The notes beneath the pieces are model-generated. The model was not told where the DNA came from. It did not search any database and worked only from the letters and a program-made list of their open reading frames with translations. The position numbers were made by a program, and so were the translations under genes. A stretch of 64,000 bases of DNA from Cephalotus follicularis (taxonomy: Eukaryota > Streptophyta > Magnoliopsida > Oxalidales > Cephalotaceae), in NCBI GenBank assembly GCA_001972305.1, contig BDDD01000437.1, positions 1-64,000 of the forward strand. The letters run 5' to 3'. This document shows, in pieces, positions 21,295 to 33,443 of the stretch (position 1 is the first letter of the stretch; each line of letters opens with the position of its first letter).

Positions 21295-21788
21295 GGGCTT
21301 AAGAAATTGTTTTATTCTCTTTGGGCCGAATTTAGTGATGTTATATAGCAATTGGGCTTTAAAGAGAAAGAGTGAAGAGGGCCTAAATGAGAGGTTGGCC
21401 CAAGGCATGGAGTTGGCCTGTACCCGTAAGAATTGTCTCGACAATTCTGAAACTTTCCTCACATGTGTATAAAAGGCTGTTGGTAGCCATGGGACACACT
21501 TTTGGCTTTATCTTGCACATTTGCTCTAGAGAAATCGAGAGAATGAGAGAATTGGGAGAAGAGGACAAGTTGGGTTCTGTCCAAGTGAGCCCCATGTCCC
21601 CTGCACTCTATTCATATAAACCCATTCCTTGGGAGCAAGGATTGTGCAAGGAAGGAGAATCGGGCAAGCTAAGAGTGTAACAGACTCCAACTTCAAGGAA
21701 ATCCAAAAATTTAGAGGAAAGCAGACGATCTTCGTTTCCAACCATTTCTCCAGGTAGGTTGCTCCATGTCCGAGTGCCTACAAGCTTG

Positions 21789-21804
21789 TGTGTGTGTGTG
21801 TGTA
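21789..21804. repeat. (GT)n microsatellite in element C 5' LTR
   Basis: Alternating GT run after caagctt; the 3' LTR has a longer one at about 28912-28936. Confidence 0.85.
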
Positions 21805-22589
21805 ATTGCTATGTGATTGTATGTTACTTTATTGTTGTTTGTTGTGGGTTTGTATTATTGTTTATTTGATTAGCATAGTAGAATAAGTATAATTGATCCC
21901 TGGATGCCGTGGGAGACACACGTGGTGCGTCCTGGAGCGTGGAGCCACTTATCACGATACTATGCTTCCCTGTTTGTACAAAACAGTAGGCAACACACGT
22001 AGATGCCATACACCGAGCACCTCATCGGCCGACTCCTGAGCTGCTCTCACCACTGGCATACACCGTGCATGCGTCCAGTGCATGCAATACATGGCGTCGG
22101 ACAAACACACCCGACCTTCCACCAAACTCCCACGGTAAGGCGCCCGAGGAGATGGAATGCCAGAGGAGATGTGCTACCGGCGGTGTGATGCCGAGCTCCA
22201 CCTTCATGCCCGAGCATGACAGAGATGCAGTGGTGAAGCGCTAGAGGTGCTGTGGTGGTGCGTTAGAGATGCCAAAGTGATACACCAGGGACGCCACATG
22301 CCAGAGGTGAAATGCCATCCTCTGCTTTGTGCAAACTACAGTGTCTGCCGTGTTTTCCCTACATGCGCCTGAGAAGAAGAAGCAATTAAGTGCATGCATG
22401 CATGCGTCCTTTGCATGTGCATGCCTCAAATAGCACCTAATTCGCATTAGTCCCCTGGCATGCATTGTGAGATGGATATTTGTCTTGCATGCGCCATGCA
22501 TGTAAGTTCAAAGTAGCTCTGCGCAAGGAATGCGCCTAGTTTAATATATGCCCTGGCCAGGCTAAGGAATGAAATAGGAATGGTAAAGG

Positions 22590-22840
22590 AAATATTACTG
22601 TTGTCTCTGCCATGTGAGCCCAACCGGGGAGAATTCCACCGAGCAGGTGAACCCAATGGGTAAACTCCGCAAGGCAGGTGATCTTTGGGCGAATCCACCT
22701 AATAGTGAACCTAAAGGTGAATTTCGCCAGAGCTGGTGATCCAAAGGGTGAACCGTAAGAGCAGGTGAGCAAAGGGCGAATTCTGCTCGGCAGGTGAACC
22801 TGGAGGAGAAGTCCGCGGATAGGTGAACCTTACATACTGA
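22590..22840. repeat. Degenerate ~30-bp repeats with GGTGA(A) core, element C 5' LTR
   Basis: About eight loose units of the form gcaggtgaNccNaNgggtgaattccgcc repeat in tandem. The same array is in the 3' LTR at 30090-30310. Confidence 0.75.
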
Positions 22841-23390
22841 CCAGACCATAGGATGACCCGGACCAGACTCCTCTGTAATGTGATTGATATGTATGGCTTG
22901 AGTAGATTAGTCCGAGGACAATGGATGACTTTTATATTATGGATTGTGGTATGCTTTTATGGTACATATGCATTATACTTTTCTCCTCTACTTTGCATTG
23001 GTTGTTTCTTCTGGTATGTGCCCGTATATGTGGTAACCTACACAACCTCCAGGGTTGCTGACCCATTCCTTTGAATGGGCCAGGTACAGGGACAAGTATT
23101 GGTGGCACATCGCAGCAACATCAAGGATAAAGATATTGTAAGTTTCTCCTCTGCAGTGCGCTTTAATGGATGGATTCTGAAGAAATAAATATGTATTTAT
23201 TTTTTTTACTTGTTGGTTTGTAGCAGAGTATTTTATTTTGAACTGGGTTTGTATATCCACACATTAATTAAACAGTTTATGTTATGATATTAAGTTTTAA
23301 TTTTTTTTATGGTTTATGATTTATGGAATGTACGAATTTCCATGTGTCGGGCCATGGGACCCATCCCACGGTTCAGGGCGTGATAAGTTT

Positions 23391-23402
23391 TGGTATTAGA
23401 GC
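23391..23402 (+). other. Primer-binding site of element C
   Basis: tggtattagagc, a close relative of the initiator tRNA-Met complement tggtatcagagc, lies five bases after the 5' LTR end. Confidence 0.75.
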
Positions 23403-23494
23403 TGTACTATTCTGGATATGTCAGGATAGGACCCTTGGCAAGTGAAAATAGGACATATGTGTGGATATTGACCCGTTCTTTTATGTGAATCAGT

Positions 23495-24875
23495 ATGGAA
23501 GGACGACAAAGTAGAAGTATACGAGGAGAGAGGTCCGGGCCGTCGACTACGCGTACCCGTTCAAATAGAGGTCCCGAAGAACAAGGAGAAGCTAATGCAC
23601 CTCAGGAAGTCGAACCTGTTGCTCCTGTGAGAGAGGAACAAAGAGGATTTATGAGGAGAATGTGTGCCATGATAAGTCAAATGCATGAATTTATGCAAGG
23701 GCAACTGGATGAAGATGAACAACCACCTGCCGCTGTACCAGCTAGACGTTCAGCAGAGGCTTCTGAACAGACATCAGCTACTCGACCAGCCAGGCGGGCT
23801 GTAGCTGCTAGGAGATCAGTTGACCAACCTTCACGACGAGAGAACCCATTGATTGGATTCTTGAAGTTAAATCTTCTAGCCTTCACAAGAGATCCTGATG
23901 GTATATCGGCAAAGAGATGGTTAATGCAATTGGATAAAATCTTCCGTGTCATGGATTGCTCCGACTCCCAGAAGGTTGTGTTTGCATCGTACATGTTACA
24001 AGGCGAAGTGGAGCAATGGTGGAAGATGATCGAATCCCAGTGGGAGATATCCAAAACAACATATGATTGGGATACTTTTAAAGTAGATTTCAATGATAGA
24101 TTTATCCCGAGGTGGAGATTGATAAGAGAGAAACTGAATTTCTAGGCCTGACACAGGGAGATATGACTGTGGTCCAATATGAGGCCAAATTCATCGAGTT
24201 ATTGAGGATAGCTCCTTCCATGGTGAACACTGGAAAGCAAAGAAGTTCCTTGGAGGACTTCAACCTGACATTCAAGAGAAGTTAGTGCCCCTACATTCAC
24301 GATCCTTCTTTGAGCTGTCTAACAGGGCACATGAAGTTGAAGCCTTGGCTCAGCGATTCCAGAACTTGGAAATTCAGACAGGCCAATGGAGACCTGCCCC
24401 TTCTGGTGAACAATCAGGAAAAAGTTTTAGAAGTAGTAATAAATCTCACAAGTTCGGTTATCACAGCAGTCCAAGGCAGGGAGAATCTCCCCGTAGTGTC
24501 GGTAGCCCAGCAGGACCTTCGAGGTTGGGAAGGCAATCTCGTGGTTCTCAGCAAAGAAGACTGGGTCGTGATTCACGACGGAGGCGACAACGAAGGATGG
24601 ATTCGTAAGGAGGTTCCTCTAAACCTGCTGAGGATGAACATGAGTTTGTTGAACCCTTTGTACATTATGGACGTACCAACCATGCTTCAGATGACTGCTG
24701 GTAGAAGAATGGTAGGTGTTGGACTTATGGAGCTCCGGACCATATATCTGGTGACTGCCCTTAGAATCAATCCAATATAGGAAGCCAAACTAGGCAAGGA
24801 TCGAATCGATCACAAGGAAGTTTCCAGCAAGGCCGTCCTAACACCAGTTCACGAGGAGACTATGGCAAGAAGCCG
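23495..24875 (+). pseudogene. gag part of element C
   Basis: Tekay-type gag: a disordered Arg/Pro-rich start, then FTRDPDGISAKRWLMQLDKIF, MDCSDSQKVVFASYMLQGEV and EQWWKMIESQW, the hallmark capsid helices, followed by a basic Gln/Ser-rich stretch and a zinc-knuckle region near 24700. Forms the particle shell. Fossil with breaks. Confidence 0.8.
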
Positions 24876-25370
24876 ATGGGATCGGCGCCTATGGTGCAAG
24901 GAAGAGTATATGCGATGGATCAGCAAGCTACAGCCGGATCACCCTCAGTGATTGGAGGTGCGGTATATATATCTCAGCTTTTATCATGGACTCTGATTGA
25001 TCCAGGATCTTCTCATTCATATGTTGCTTTCCATTTTATAAGTCATATGAATATGGAGCTTGAGTCTTTACCTTTTGTGATAGAGGTTAGTACACCAGTA
25101 GGAGAGTCGATTACCTCCCAGTGGGTGTGTAGATCTTGTGCTATCGAGATTTGTGGACATGTTCTTCCGAAAAACCTTATAGTGTTACCGATGGGTGATC
25201 TAGATATGATTCTCAGTATGGATTGGCTATCAGTACATTATGCACATGTGGAATGTAACAGAAAGGTTGTAACCTTCCATCTTCCAGGACAACCTCCGTT
25301 CCAGGTTATCGGGACGTTAGAGCATCAGTCAGTTCCTATGATATCTTCTATTCAGGCTAACAGACTCTTG
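24876..25370 (+). pseudogene. Protease part of element C
   Basis: Retropepsin-like block [13 protein letters not shown] (catalytic D with G following) and the downstream [18 protein letters not shown] and VVTFHLPG strands, the usual Gypsy protease layout directly before reverse transcriptase. Confidence 0.8.
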
Positions 25371-25489
25371 AGACAGGGTTGTATTGCTCACCTGACACAC
25401 GTTACGGATGACAGTAGATGGATACCAAAGTTGGAGGATGTTCCCGTGGTTTATGAATACCCGGATGTGTTTCAGGATGAGTTAACGTC

Positions 25490-26150
25490 CTTACCTCCTA
25501 AGAGAGATATGGAGTTTTCTATAGATCTTCTACCAGGAATAGCTCCCATATCGATAGCTCCTTATCCAATGGCCCCTCCCGAGTTAAAGGAATTGAAGGT
25601 ACAATTACAGGAGTTGCTGGATAAAGGTTTCATCAAACCCATTGTATCACCGTGGGGAGCACCGGTCTTGTTTGTTAAGAAGAAGGATGGATCCCTGAGA
25701 ATGTGCATCGATTACCGGCGACAGAACAAAGTGACAGTCAAGAACAAGTATTCGCTGCCGCACATCGATGACCTGTTTGATCAACTAAAGGGATCTTCAG
25801 TGTTTTCTAACCTGGATCTGAGATCAGGATATCACTAGCTCAGAGTCAGAGTAGAGGATATTCCAAAGAATGTTTTCAGATCACGATATGGACACTACGA
25901 ATTTGTGGTAATGCCTTTCGGGGTGACTAACGACCCTGCTGCATTTATGAGCTTAATGAACAAGATATTCAGTCCATATCTTGATCAATTTATAGTGGTG
26001 TTTATTGATGACATCTTGATTTATTCTAAGTCCATGGAAGAGCATGGAGAACATTTGCACTTGGCATTGCGAACTCTTAGAGACCACCAGCTGTATGCCA
26101 AGTTTAGCAAGTGTGAATTCTGGTTGTCAGAGGTAACATTCCTTGGTCAT
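25490..26150 (+). pseudogene. Reverse transcriptase part of element C
   Basis: Blocks [12 protein letters not shown]-like start, [56 protein letters not shown] and the catalytic [10 protein letters not shown] are all visible. Chromovirus type. Confidence 0.87.
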
Positions 26151-26389
26151 GTTATATCCAGCACAGGATTGTCAGTAGATCCTACAAAGATTGAAGCAGT
26201 GAAGAGCTGGAAACGACTAAGGAATGTGACGGAAGTCCAAAGCTTTCTCGGCTTGGCAGGATACTACTGTCGTTTTGTTGAAGGATTTTCAAAGATAGCT
26301 ACACCTCTGACTAGATTGACGCAGAAGAATGTTGCCTTTGTTTGGGATGATGCTTACGAACAGAGTTTCCAGGAATTAAAGCATCGTCT

Positions 26390-26790
26390 GACTACTGTAC
26401 CAGTCCTAACCTTACCAGAGGGCAATGAAGGCTTTGTAGTATACAGTGACGTATCAGGCAGTGGCCTTGGATGTGTCCTTATGCAAAATGGAAGAGTGAT
26501 CGCATACGCCTCAAGAAAGTTAAAGCCCCATTAAGAGAACTATCCAACTCATGATCTTGAGTTAGCGGCGATAGTGTTTGCTCTGTGTAAATGGAGGCAT
26601 TACCTATATGGTACCAAGTTCGAGGTGTACACCGATCACAAGAGCCTAAAGTACTTGTTTTTGTAGAAGGAGAAGAATATGAGACAATGAAGATGGATGG
26701 AGTTTCTCAATGATTATAACTGTGAAATACAGTACCATCCAAGCAAAGCTAATGTGGTTGCAGACGCCCTCAGTCATCGATTAGCTTGCC
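26390..26790 (+). pseudogene. RNase H part of element C
   Basis: [37 protein letters not shown]-like and the tail [14 protein letters not shown]. Standard Gypsy order RT-RH-IN. Confidence 0.8.
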
Positions 26791-26949
26791 TAACCATTGC
26801 TCATATTCAGACCCGTCCATGGATAATGGACCATATCCGTGAAGCTCAAAGTAATTATGGAGATCTGCTTAAGATAGCTTTGAGCGAGCATGGAGGTTTG
26901 AAACTGGATTTCTCTGTACAAGATGACGGATTGATCCTACATCAGGGCA

Positions 26950-27800
26950 GAATATGTGTTCTTAATGACAAAGAGCTAAAGGATGAACTATTGTCACAAG
27001 CGCATCGTTCCAGTTTCTCCGTAAATCCGGGAAGTACTAAGATGTATCGAGATCTAAAGATGAGTTATTGGTGGAACAACATGAAGAAGGAGATAGCTGA
27101 GTATGTCGCTTCCTGTTTGACATGTCAACAGGTTAAAGCAGAACATCAAAGGCCAGCTGGATTATTACAAGCATTGCCTGTGGCACAGTGAAAATGGGAA
27201 CACATAACGATGGATTTTGTGATGGGACTGCCTGGAACAAGGAATGGCCGTGACGCGATATGGGTGATCGTCGATCACTTTACTAAGTCAGCTCATTTTC
27301 TTGCGATCAAGATGAACTTTTCTCTCATACGGCTAGCAAATATATATATTGCTAAAATTTTAAGACTCCATGGAGTACCGCTCAGTGTGGTGTCTGACAA
27401 AGACCCCTGTTTTACATCGTGGTTTTTGAGCAAACTGCAAGAAGCTTTTGGTACTCAGCTTAATTTCAGCACAACTTTTCATCCCCAGACTGATGGACAG
27501 TCTGAGAGAACCATTCATACTCTGGAAGACATGCTAAGGTAATGTGTTTTGGATTGGGGAGGTAGTTGGGAAGACCATCTACCATTGGTGGAGTTCTCGT
27601 ACAACAATAGTTTTCATGCAAGTATTGGTATGGCACCGTTCGAAGCTCTCTATGGGCGGAAAATGCAGAACCCCAATCTGTTGGTTTGAAGTAGGAGAAC
27701 ATAGTTTGGTAGGACCTAAGCTTGTGCAAGACACAACTGAGAAGGCGAAGGTTATCAGGGAAAGACTCCTTACAACACAAAGCATGTAGAAAAGTTATGT
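26950..27800 (+). pseudogene. Integrase part of element C
   Basis: HPGSTKMY-like zinc region ([29 protein letters not shown]), core MDFVMGLPGT, WVIVDHFTKSAHF, HGVPLSVVSDKD and [12 protein letters not shown]. Fossil copy. Confidence 0.84.
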
Positions 27801-27819
27801 AGACCACCGCAAGTGAGAG

Positions 27820-28254
27820 TTGGAGTTCGCAGTGGGCGATCATGTATTCCTGAAAGTCTCTCCGACTAAAGGAATTATGAGGTTCGGCAAGAAAGGGAAG
27901 TTAACCCCTCAGTTTATAGGACCTTTTGAGATCCTTGAGAGAGTGGGTACTGTTGCTTATCGACTTGCCTTACCACCCAGCCTGGCAGGTGTACACGACG
28001 TGTTTCATGTTTCGATGCTAAGAAAATACCACCCTGACCCTTCTCATGTGTTACAATGGGAACCATTGGAGTTGAGAATGGATTTGAGTTTCGAAGAGAT
28101 ACCTATTCGGATTCTTGACCAACGGATTAAACAGCTAAGGAGCAAAACCATTCCGTTAGTGAAAGTTTTATGGCAATACCACAGAGTGGAGGAAGCTACC
28201 TGGGAAAGAGAAGATGATATGCAGGCTAAGTACCCTCATTTGTTCTCATCCTAA
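27820..28254 (+). pseudogene. Integrase C-terminus with chromodomain, element C
   Basis: GDHVFLKVSPTKGIMRFGKK (GPY/F region), GPFEILERVGTVAYRLALPP and HVSMLRKY, then a chromodomain-like tail with PLVKVLWQYHRVEEATWERE. This tail marks chromoviruses of the Tekay/Del type and in the family steers insertion to heterochromatin. Confidence 0.83.
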
Positions 28255-28277
28255 GAAATCTCGGGAAGAGATTTCTA

Positions 28278-28291
28278 TAAGGAGGGGAGGA
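28278..28291 (+). other. Polypurine tract of element C
   Basis: aaggaggggagga directly before TGTAAGAGCC. Confidence 0.75.
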
Positions 28292-29859
28292 TGTAAGAGC
28301 CCCAAATATTATAAAATATTCTTGTTGGGCTTTGTAATTATTTTCCTTCCTATTGGGCAGGGCCAGGAGTTTATGAAGTATTTATTTGGGCCTTAATGGG
28401 ATATAATTTATGACCTTCGGCTTAAGAAATTGTTTTATTCTCTTTGGGCCGAATTTAGTGATGGTATATAGCAATTGGGCTTTAAAGAGAAAGAGTGAAG
28501 AGGGCCCAAATGAGAGGTTGGCCTAAGGCATGGAGTTGGCCTTCACCCGTAAGAATTATCTCAACAATTATGGAACTTTCCTCACATGTGTATAAAAGGC
28601 TGCTGGTAGCCATGGGACACACTTTTGGCTTTATCTTACACATTTGCTCTAGAGAAATCGAGAGAATGAGAGAATTGGGAGAAGAGGACAAGTTGGGTGC
28701 TGTCCAAGTGAGCCCCATGTCCCATGCACTCTATACATATAAACCCATTCCCTGGGAGCAAGGATTGTGTAAGGAAGGAGAATTGGGCAAGCTAAGAGTG
28801 TAACAGACCCCAACTTCAAGGAAATCCTGAATTTAAGAGGAAAGCGGGCGATCTTCGTTTCCAACCATTTATCCAGGGAGGTTGCTCCATGTCCGAGTGC
28901 CTACCAGCTTGTGTGTGTGTGTGTGTGTGTGTGTGCAATTGCTGTGTATTTGTATGTTACTTTATTGTTGTTTGTTGTGGGTTTGTATTATTGTTTAATA
29001 TATTAGCATAGTAGAATAAGTATAATTGATCCCTGGATGCCGTGGGAGACACACGTGGTGCGTCCTGGAGCGTGGAGCCACTTATCACGATACTGTGCTT
29101 CCCTGTTTGTACAAAACAGTAGGCAACGCACGTAGATGCCATATGAAAAGATGCCATGACAGAGCCTGGGTTCCCATGGCCATGCATCCAAGTGTGGTGA
29201 CACATCGAGCACCTCACCGCCCGACTCCCGAGCTGCTCTCACCACCGACATACACCGTGCATGTGTCTAGTGCATGCAATACATGGCGTCGGGCAAACAC
29301 ACCCGACCTACCACCAAACTCCCATGGCAAGGCGCCCGAGGAGATGGAGTGCCAGAGGAGATGTGCTATCGGGGGTGAGATGCCGAGCTCTACCTTCATG
29401 CCTGAGCAGCCATCCCCGAGCTCCACTACCATGCCCGAGCAGCCATGCCGAGCTCCATAGCCATGCCGGGGTGCCACTGCTATATGCCCTTGGTACCGTG
29501 CTGAGGTGCCTAGCTCTCCCCTACAATGGTGCCTGAGGTGGAAAGGTGCTAAGCAGACATGACAGAGGCACCGAGCATCCATGGCTAAACTATCTGAGCT
29601 CACCAACGCATGCGTGTCCCCTGACATAGCTCTTCCTTGGCGTCCCGTGCATGCCACCATAGCTCTCCACTACCCCTTGCATGTGTCTCGAGCATGACAG
29701 AGGTGCAGTGGTGTAGTGCCAGAGGTGCTGTGGTTGTGCGTTAGAGATGCCGAACTGATACACCAGGGACGCCACACGCCAGAGGTGAAACGCCATCCTC
29801 TGCTTTGTGCGAACTACAGTGTCTGGCATGTTTTCCCTACATGTGCCCGAGAAAAAGAA

Positions 29860-29985
29860 GAAATTAAGTGCATGCATGCATGCGTCCTTTGCATGTGCAT
29901 GCCCCAAATAACACCTAATTCGCATTAGTCCCCTGGCAGGCGTTGTGAGATGGATATTTGTCTTGCATGCGCCATGCATGTAAGT
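29860..29985. repeat. CATGCA (RY-type) cluster in element C LTR
   Basis: gtgcatgcatgcatgcgtcc and following tgcatgtgcatgcc and cttgcatgcgccatgcatg pack many catgca steps into about 120 bases. A matching cluster is at 22390-22505. RY elements bind B3-domain regulators in plants; use here is inference. Confidence 0.7.
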
Positions 29986-30089
29986 TCAACGTAGCTTTGC
30001 GCAAGGAATGTGCCTAGTTTAATATATGCCCTGGTCAGGCTAAGGAATGAAATAGGAATGGTAAAGGAAATATTACTGTTGTCCCTGGT

Positions 30090-30310
30090 AGGTGAGCCCA
30101 ATTGGGGAGAATTTTGCCGAGCAGGTGAACCCAATGGGTGAACTCCACGAGGTAGGTGATCCTCGGGCGAATCCGCCTAATAGTGAACCTAAAGGTGAAT
30201 TCCGCCACAACTGGTGATCTAAAGGGTGAACCGTCAGAGCAGGTGAGCAAAGGGCGAATTCCGCTCGGTAGGAGAACCCGGAGGAGAATTTAGTGAGCAG
30301 GTGAACCTTA
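30090..30310. repeat. Degenerate GGTGA(A) repeats, element C 3' LTR
   Basis: Counterpart of 22590-22840, with the same order of units and scattered substitutions. Confidence 0.75.
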
Positions 30311-30860
30311 CATACTGACCAGACCATAGGATGACCCAGACTAGACTCCTCTGTATTGTGATTGATATGTATGGGTTGAGTAGATTAGTCCGAGGAAAAT
30401 GGATGACTTTTATATTATGGATTATGGTATGCTTTTATGGTACATATGCATTATACTTTTCTCCTCTACTTTGCATTGGTTGTTTCTTCTGGTATGTACT
30501 CGTATATGTGGTAACCTACACAACCTCCAGGGTTGCTGACCAATTCCTTTGAATGGGCCAGGTACAGGGACAGGTATTGGTGGCACATTGCAGCAGCATC
30601 AAGGATAAAGATATTATAAGTTCCTCCTCGGCAGTGCGCTTTAATGGATGGATTCTCAAGAAATATTTATGTATTTTTTTTACCTGCTGGTTTGTAGCAG
30701 AGTATTTTATTTTGAACCGGGTCTCTATATCCACACATTAATTAAATGGTTTAGGTTATGATATTAAGTTTTAATTTTTTTTTATGGTTTAAGATTGATG
30801 GAATGTACGAATTACCACGTGCCGGGCCGTGGGGCCCATCCCATGGTTCGGCGCGTGACA

Positions 30861-30865
30861 AAAAT
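30861..30865. repeat. Right target-site duplication (aaaat) of element C
   Basis: Equal to 17288-17292. Confidence 0.85.
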
Positions 30866-30989
30866 GGCCACCACAAGCCTGATCATGACAAAAAGACAGA
30901 ATTGAACGATGCTCATGACCAGGAACGCACCTTCACATTATTTGGTAAGGACATGCTTTGAAAAGATAAGGGTCATCCCAGTAAAAGTG

Positions 30990-31480
30990 TTTCACTTGAG
31001 AGAGAAAATGGCGCTTATCTTGAGTGAACTACTTGGATGGTACGATCCACGTAACTAGATAATTTACTATGTCCACATACCATGGTTCACTCTTAACACG
31101 CATAAGTTGCTCATCTGGAAAATTTTCATTAATCAGACCCTTGACCTGTGGTGCATCGGAGAGTCAAGACAAATGGTCAGCAACCAAATTCTCCGTCCCT
31201 TTCTTATCTCTAATTTCCACGTCAAATTCTTAGAGTAGCAAAACACAACAGATGAGATGCGCTTCTGTATCCTTTTTGCTTACTAGATACTGAATCGCAG
31301 CATGATCAATGTATACAATGACGTGTGATCCTAAGAGATATGACCAAAACTTTTCAAGTGCAAACACCACGACTAGAAATTCCTTCTCAGTAGTAGTGTA
31401 ATTTAATTACGCATTGGAAAGGGTCTTACTTGCATAGTAAATGACGTGAGGCAATTTATTCAGCCTTTACCTGAGAACAG
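30990..31480 (-). pseudogene. RNase H part of the Athila-like pol
   Basis: Minus-strand blocks [56 protein letters not shown] and the following DAPQVKGLINENFPDEQL match the Athila RNase H and its linker to integrase. Fossil. Confidence 0.75.
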
Positions 31481-31529
31481 CTCCTATTGCACTATCTGAT
31501 GCATCACACATAATCTTAAAACGTTCAGT

Positions 31530-32745
31530 CTAGATAGGTGTGTGAATGATAGGAGACGAGGTGAGGTCCTTTTTTAAGAGATTAAAAGCTTCAAGGCACT
31601 CGTCAGAGAAAGCAAACTCTTGATCCTTTGCTAGGAGCGATGTCAAAGGTCGCGCCACCTTGCTAAAATCCTTGATGAACCTTCGATAAAAACCAGCATG
31701 TCCGAGGAATGCTCGGATGTCCTTCACATTTTGCGGTGGGGGAAAATGTTTGATGATCTCTACCTTGGCCTTATCCACTAAAATTCCCTCTTTAGACACG
31801 ACTTGTCCAAGCACGATCCCCTCATTCACCATGAAATTTCACTTCTCCCAATTAAGCACCAAATTCTTCTCCCTATTTATTTCGAGCACTTATTTCAGAT
31901 GATGAAGGCATTTGGAGAAGGTAGAACCATGCACGGAGAAGTCATCCATAGAGACTTCAAGAAAGTCCTCCACCATATCAGAGAAGATACTCATCATGCA
32001 CCTCTGGAAGGTCGCAAGAGCATTGCAGAGGCCAAATGGCATGCGTCGATAAGCAAAAGTGCCAAAGGGGCATGTGAAGATAGTCCTATCCTGATCTTTG
32101 GGGGTAATGGGAATTTGATTATATCCCGAGTATCCATCAAGAAAGCAGTAATAATCGTGGCCAGCTAGCCTATCCAACATTTGATCAATAAAATGAAGGG
32201 GAAAATTATCCTTACAGGTGGCTGTATTCAACTTGCGGTAGTCAATGCAAACCCTCTATCCAATTTGGACCTTAGTCGAAATTAAGTCATTTGATAAGGA
32301 CTAAACTAGCGTCACTCCAAATTTCTTTGGGACTACGTGGACTGGACTCACCCACTCACTATCCGAGATGGGATAAATGATCCCATTGTCCAACCACTTC
32401 AGAATTTCTTTTTGTATGGCTTATTTCATTATGGGATTTACCCTTCTCTGAGGTTCTGTAGAAGGTTTGGATCATTCTATGAGATTTATACGATGCTCGC
32501 AAATAGGAGGGTTGATTCCCTTGATGTCAGCCATGGTCCAACCAATTGCCTCTTTATTTTGTTTGAGTGGGTGAATAACCTCCTCTTTCTGGCGTGGAGT
32601 AAGATCTGACAACAAAATAACAGGAAGAGTTTGGTTTTCACTTAGGAATGAATATTTCAAAGTAGAGGAAAATTCCTTTAATACAAGTTTCGGAGGCTCT
32701 TCTATTGATGGTTTGGGTAGAGATGGGGACAAGGGGCCCACTGGT
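31530..32745 (-). pseudogene. Reverse transcriptase part of the Athila-like pol
   Basis: Blocks PPKLVLKEFSSTLKYSFL, AIGWTMADIKGI, TATCKDNFPLHFIDQMLDRL, CFLDGYSGYNQIPITPKDQ, TFAYRRMPFGLCNALATFQ and the MDDFSVHGSTF catalytic region, then ASKEGILVDKAKVE-type thumb. Characteristic of Athila. Fossil with several breaks. Confidence 0.83.
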
Positions 32746-33039
32746 TATAAGGGTTGCATACTAAACACATCAAAGAAATTTCCTCCTTCTACATCCTCTA
32801 ATTCCCACATTCACTCACTGAAATTTTTCTCAAAATTAATGTCAAAGTGCATATCAATGTTGTCGGGAATTGAATGTATTACGTTCACTTCATATACATC
32901 AGATGGATGCTTTCCCAGACAGAAGACATTAAAGTCCACTGACGTGTTTCTAAAACTCAACTTCATCAAACCATTTTGACAATTGATCAAAGCATTACTC
33001 ATCTCTAGGAATGGTCTACCAAGGATAACTGGGATTTAA

Positions 33040-33438
33040 TTATTGATATTCGCAACAGGCTGGGTATCTAAAATGACAAAGTTGACAGGAAAGAAAAACT
33101 CACCAACATTGATTAAAACATCCTCAATTTTCCCTCTCGGCACTTTCACCGACCTATCAGCTATTTGTAACGTCATACTGGTTGGGTGCAACTCTCCTAA
33201 CCCAAGCTTCTCATAAACCTTTGATGGCAACAAATTCACACTTGCTCCTAAGTCAAGCAGAGCATGTTCAATTTTAGTATTGCCAATAACACAAGAGATC
33301 GTCGGGAAGCCATGGTTATGCTTTTGCACCATGGGTTGCGAAAGCATCGCACTGATATTCGCTGCCAAGAAAGCCTTTTTTGGAGTTTGAGTAACCCGAT
33401 TTTGAGTGCAGAAGTCTTTGGGGACTTCTGCGTATGGC
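33040..33438 (-). pseudogene. Protease part of the Athila-like pol
   Basis: Athila protease with CVIGNTKIEHALLDLGASVN, LLPSKVYEKLGLGEL, LQIADRSVKVPRGKIEDVL and FPVNFVILDTQ. The catalytic D-L-G-A form is the usual Athila variant. It ends at the target duplication of the Angela-like insertion. Confidence 0.85.
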
Positions 33439-33443
33439 AGCAT
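33439..33443. repeat. Left target-site duplication (agcat) of the Angela-like element
   Basis: agcat before TGTTGGGAACG, repeated at 53595-53599. Confidence 0.87.

Larger units (their letters stand above)
17293..23385 (+). repeat. 5' LTR of element C, holding a solo-LTR insertion
   Basis: The LTR lies in two blocks, 17293-17418 and 21295-23385, around the insertion at 17419-21289. It starts tgcaagagccccaaatat, matching tgtaagagccccaaatat of the 3' LTR, and ends GGGCGTGATA. A TATA box gtataaaaggc is at 21467-21477. Confidence 0.85.
17293..30860 (+). mobile_element. Tekay/Del-like chromovirus (Gypsy) element C, fossil
   Basis: Plus-strand element inside the Athila-like pol, flanked by aaaat. 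Parts: 5' LTR 17293-23385 (with a solo LTR inside), primer site 23391-23402, gag from 23495, protease, RT, RNase H, integrase and chromodomain-like end to 28254, polypurine tract 28278-28291, 3' LTR 28292-30860. About 210 aligned LTR bases are roughly 95% identical. Broken, with several breaks. Confidence 0.88.
28292..30860 (+). repeat. 3' LTR of element C
   Basis: TGTAAGAGCC...GCGCGTGACA, 2.6 kb. TATA box tataaaagg at 28591-28599. It contains a (GT)n run, a cluster of gcatgc/catgca steps (29380-29970) and the GGTGA array at 30090-30310. Confidence 0.87.

Noticed and set aside
22447-22849. Minus-strand open frames in element C LTR (and at 29925-30327)
   Set aside because: They are translations of the degenerate GGTGA tandem repeats; the repeat explains the openness.
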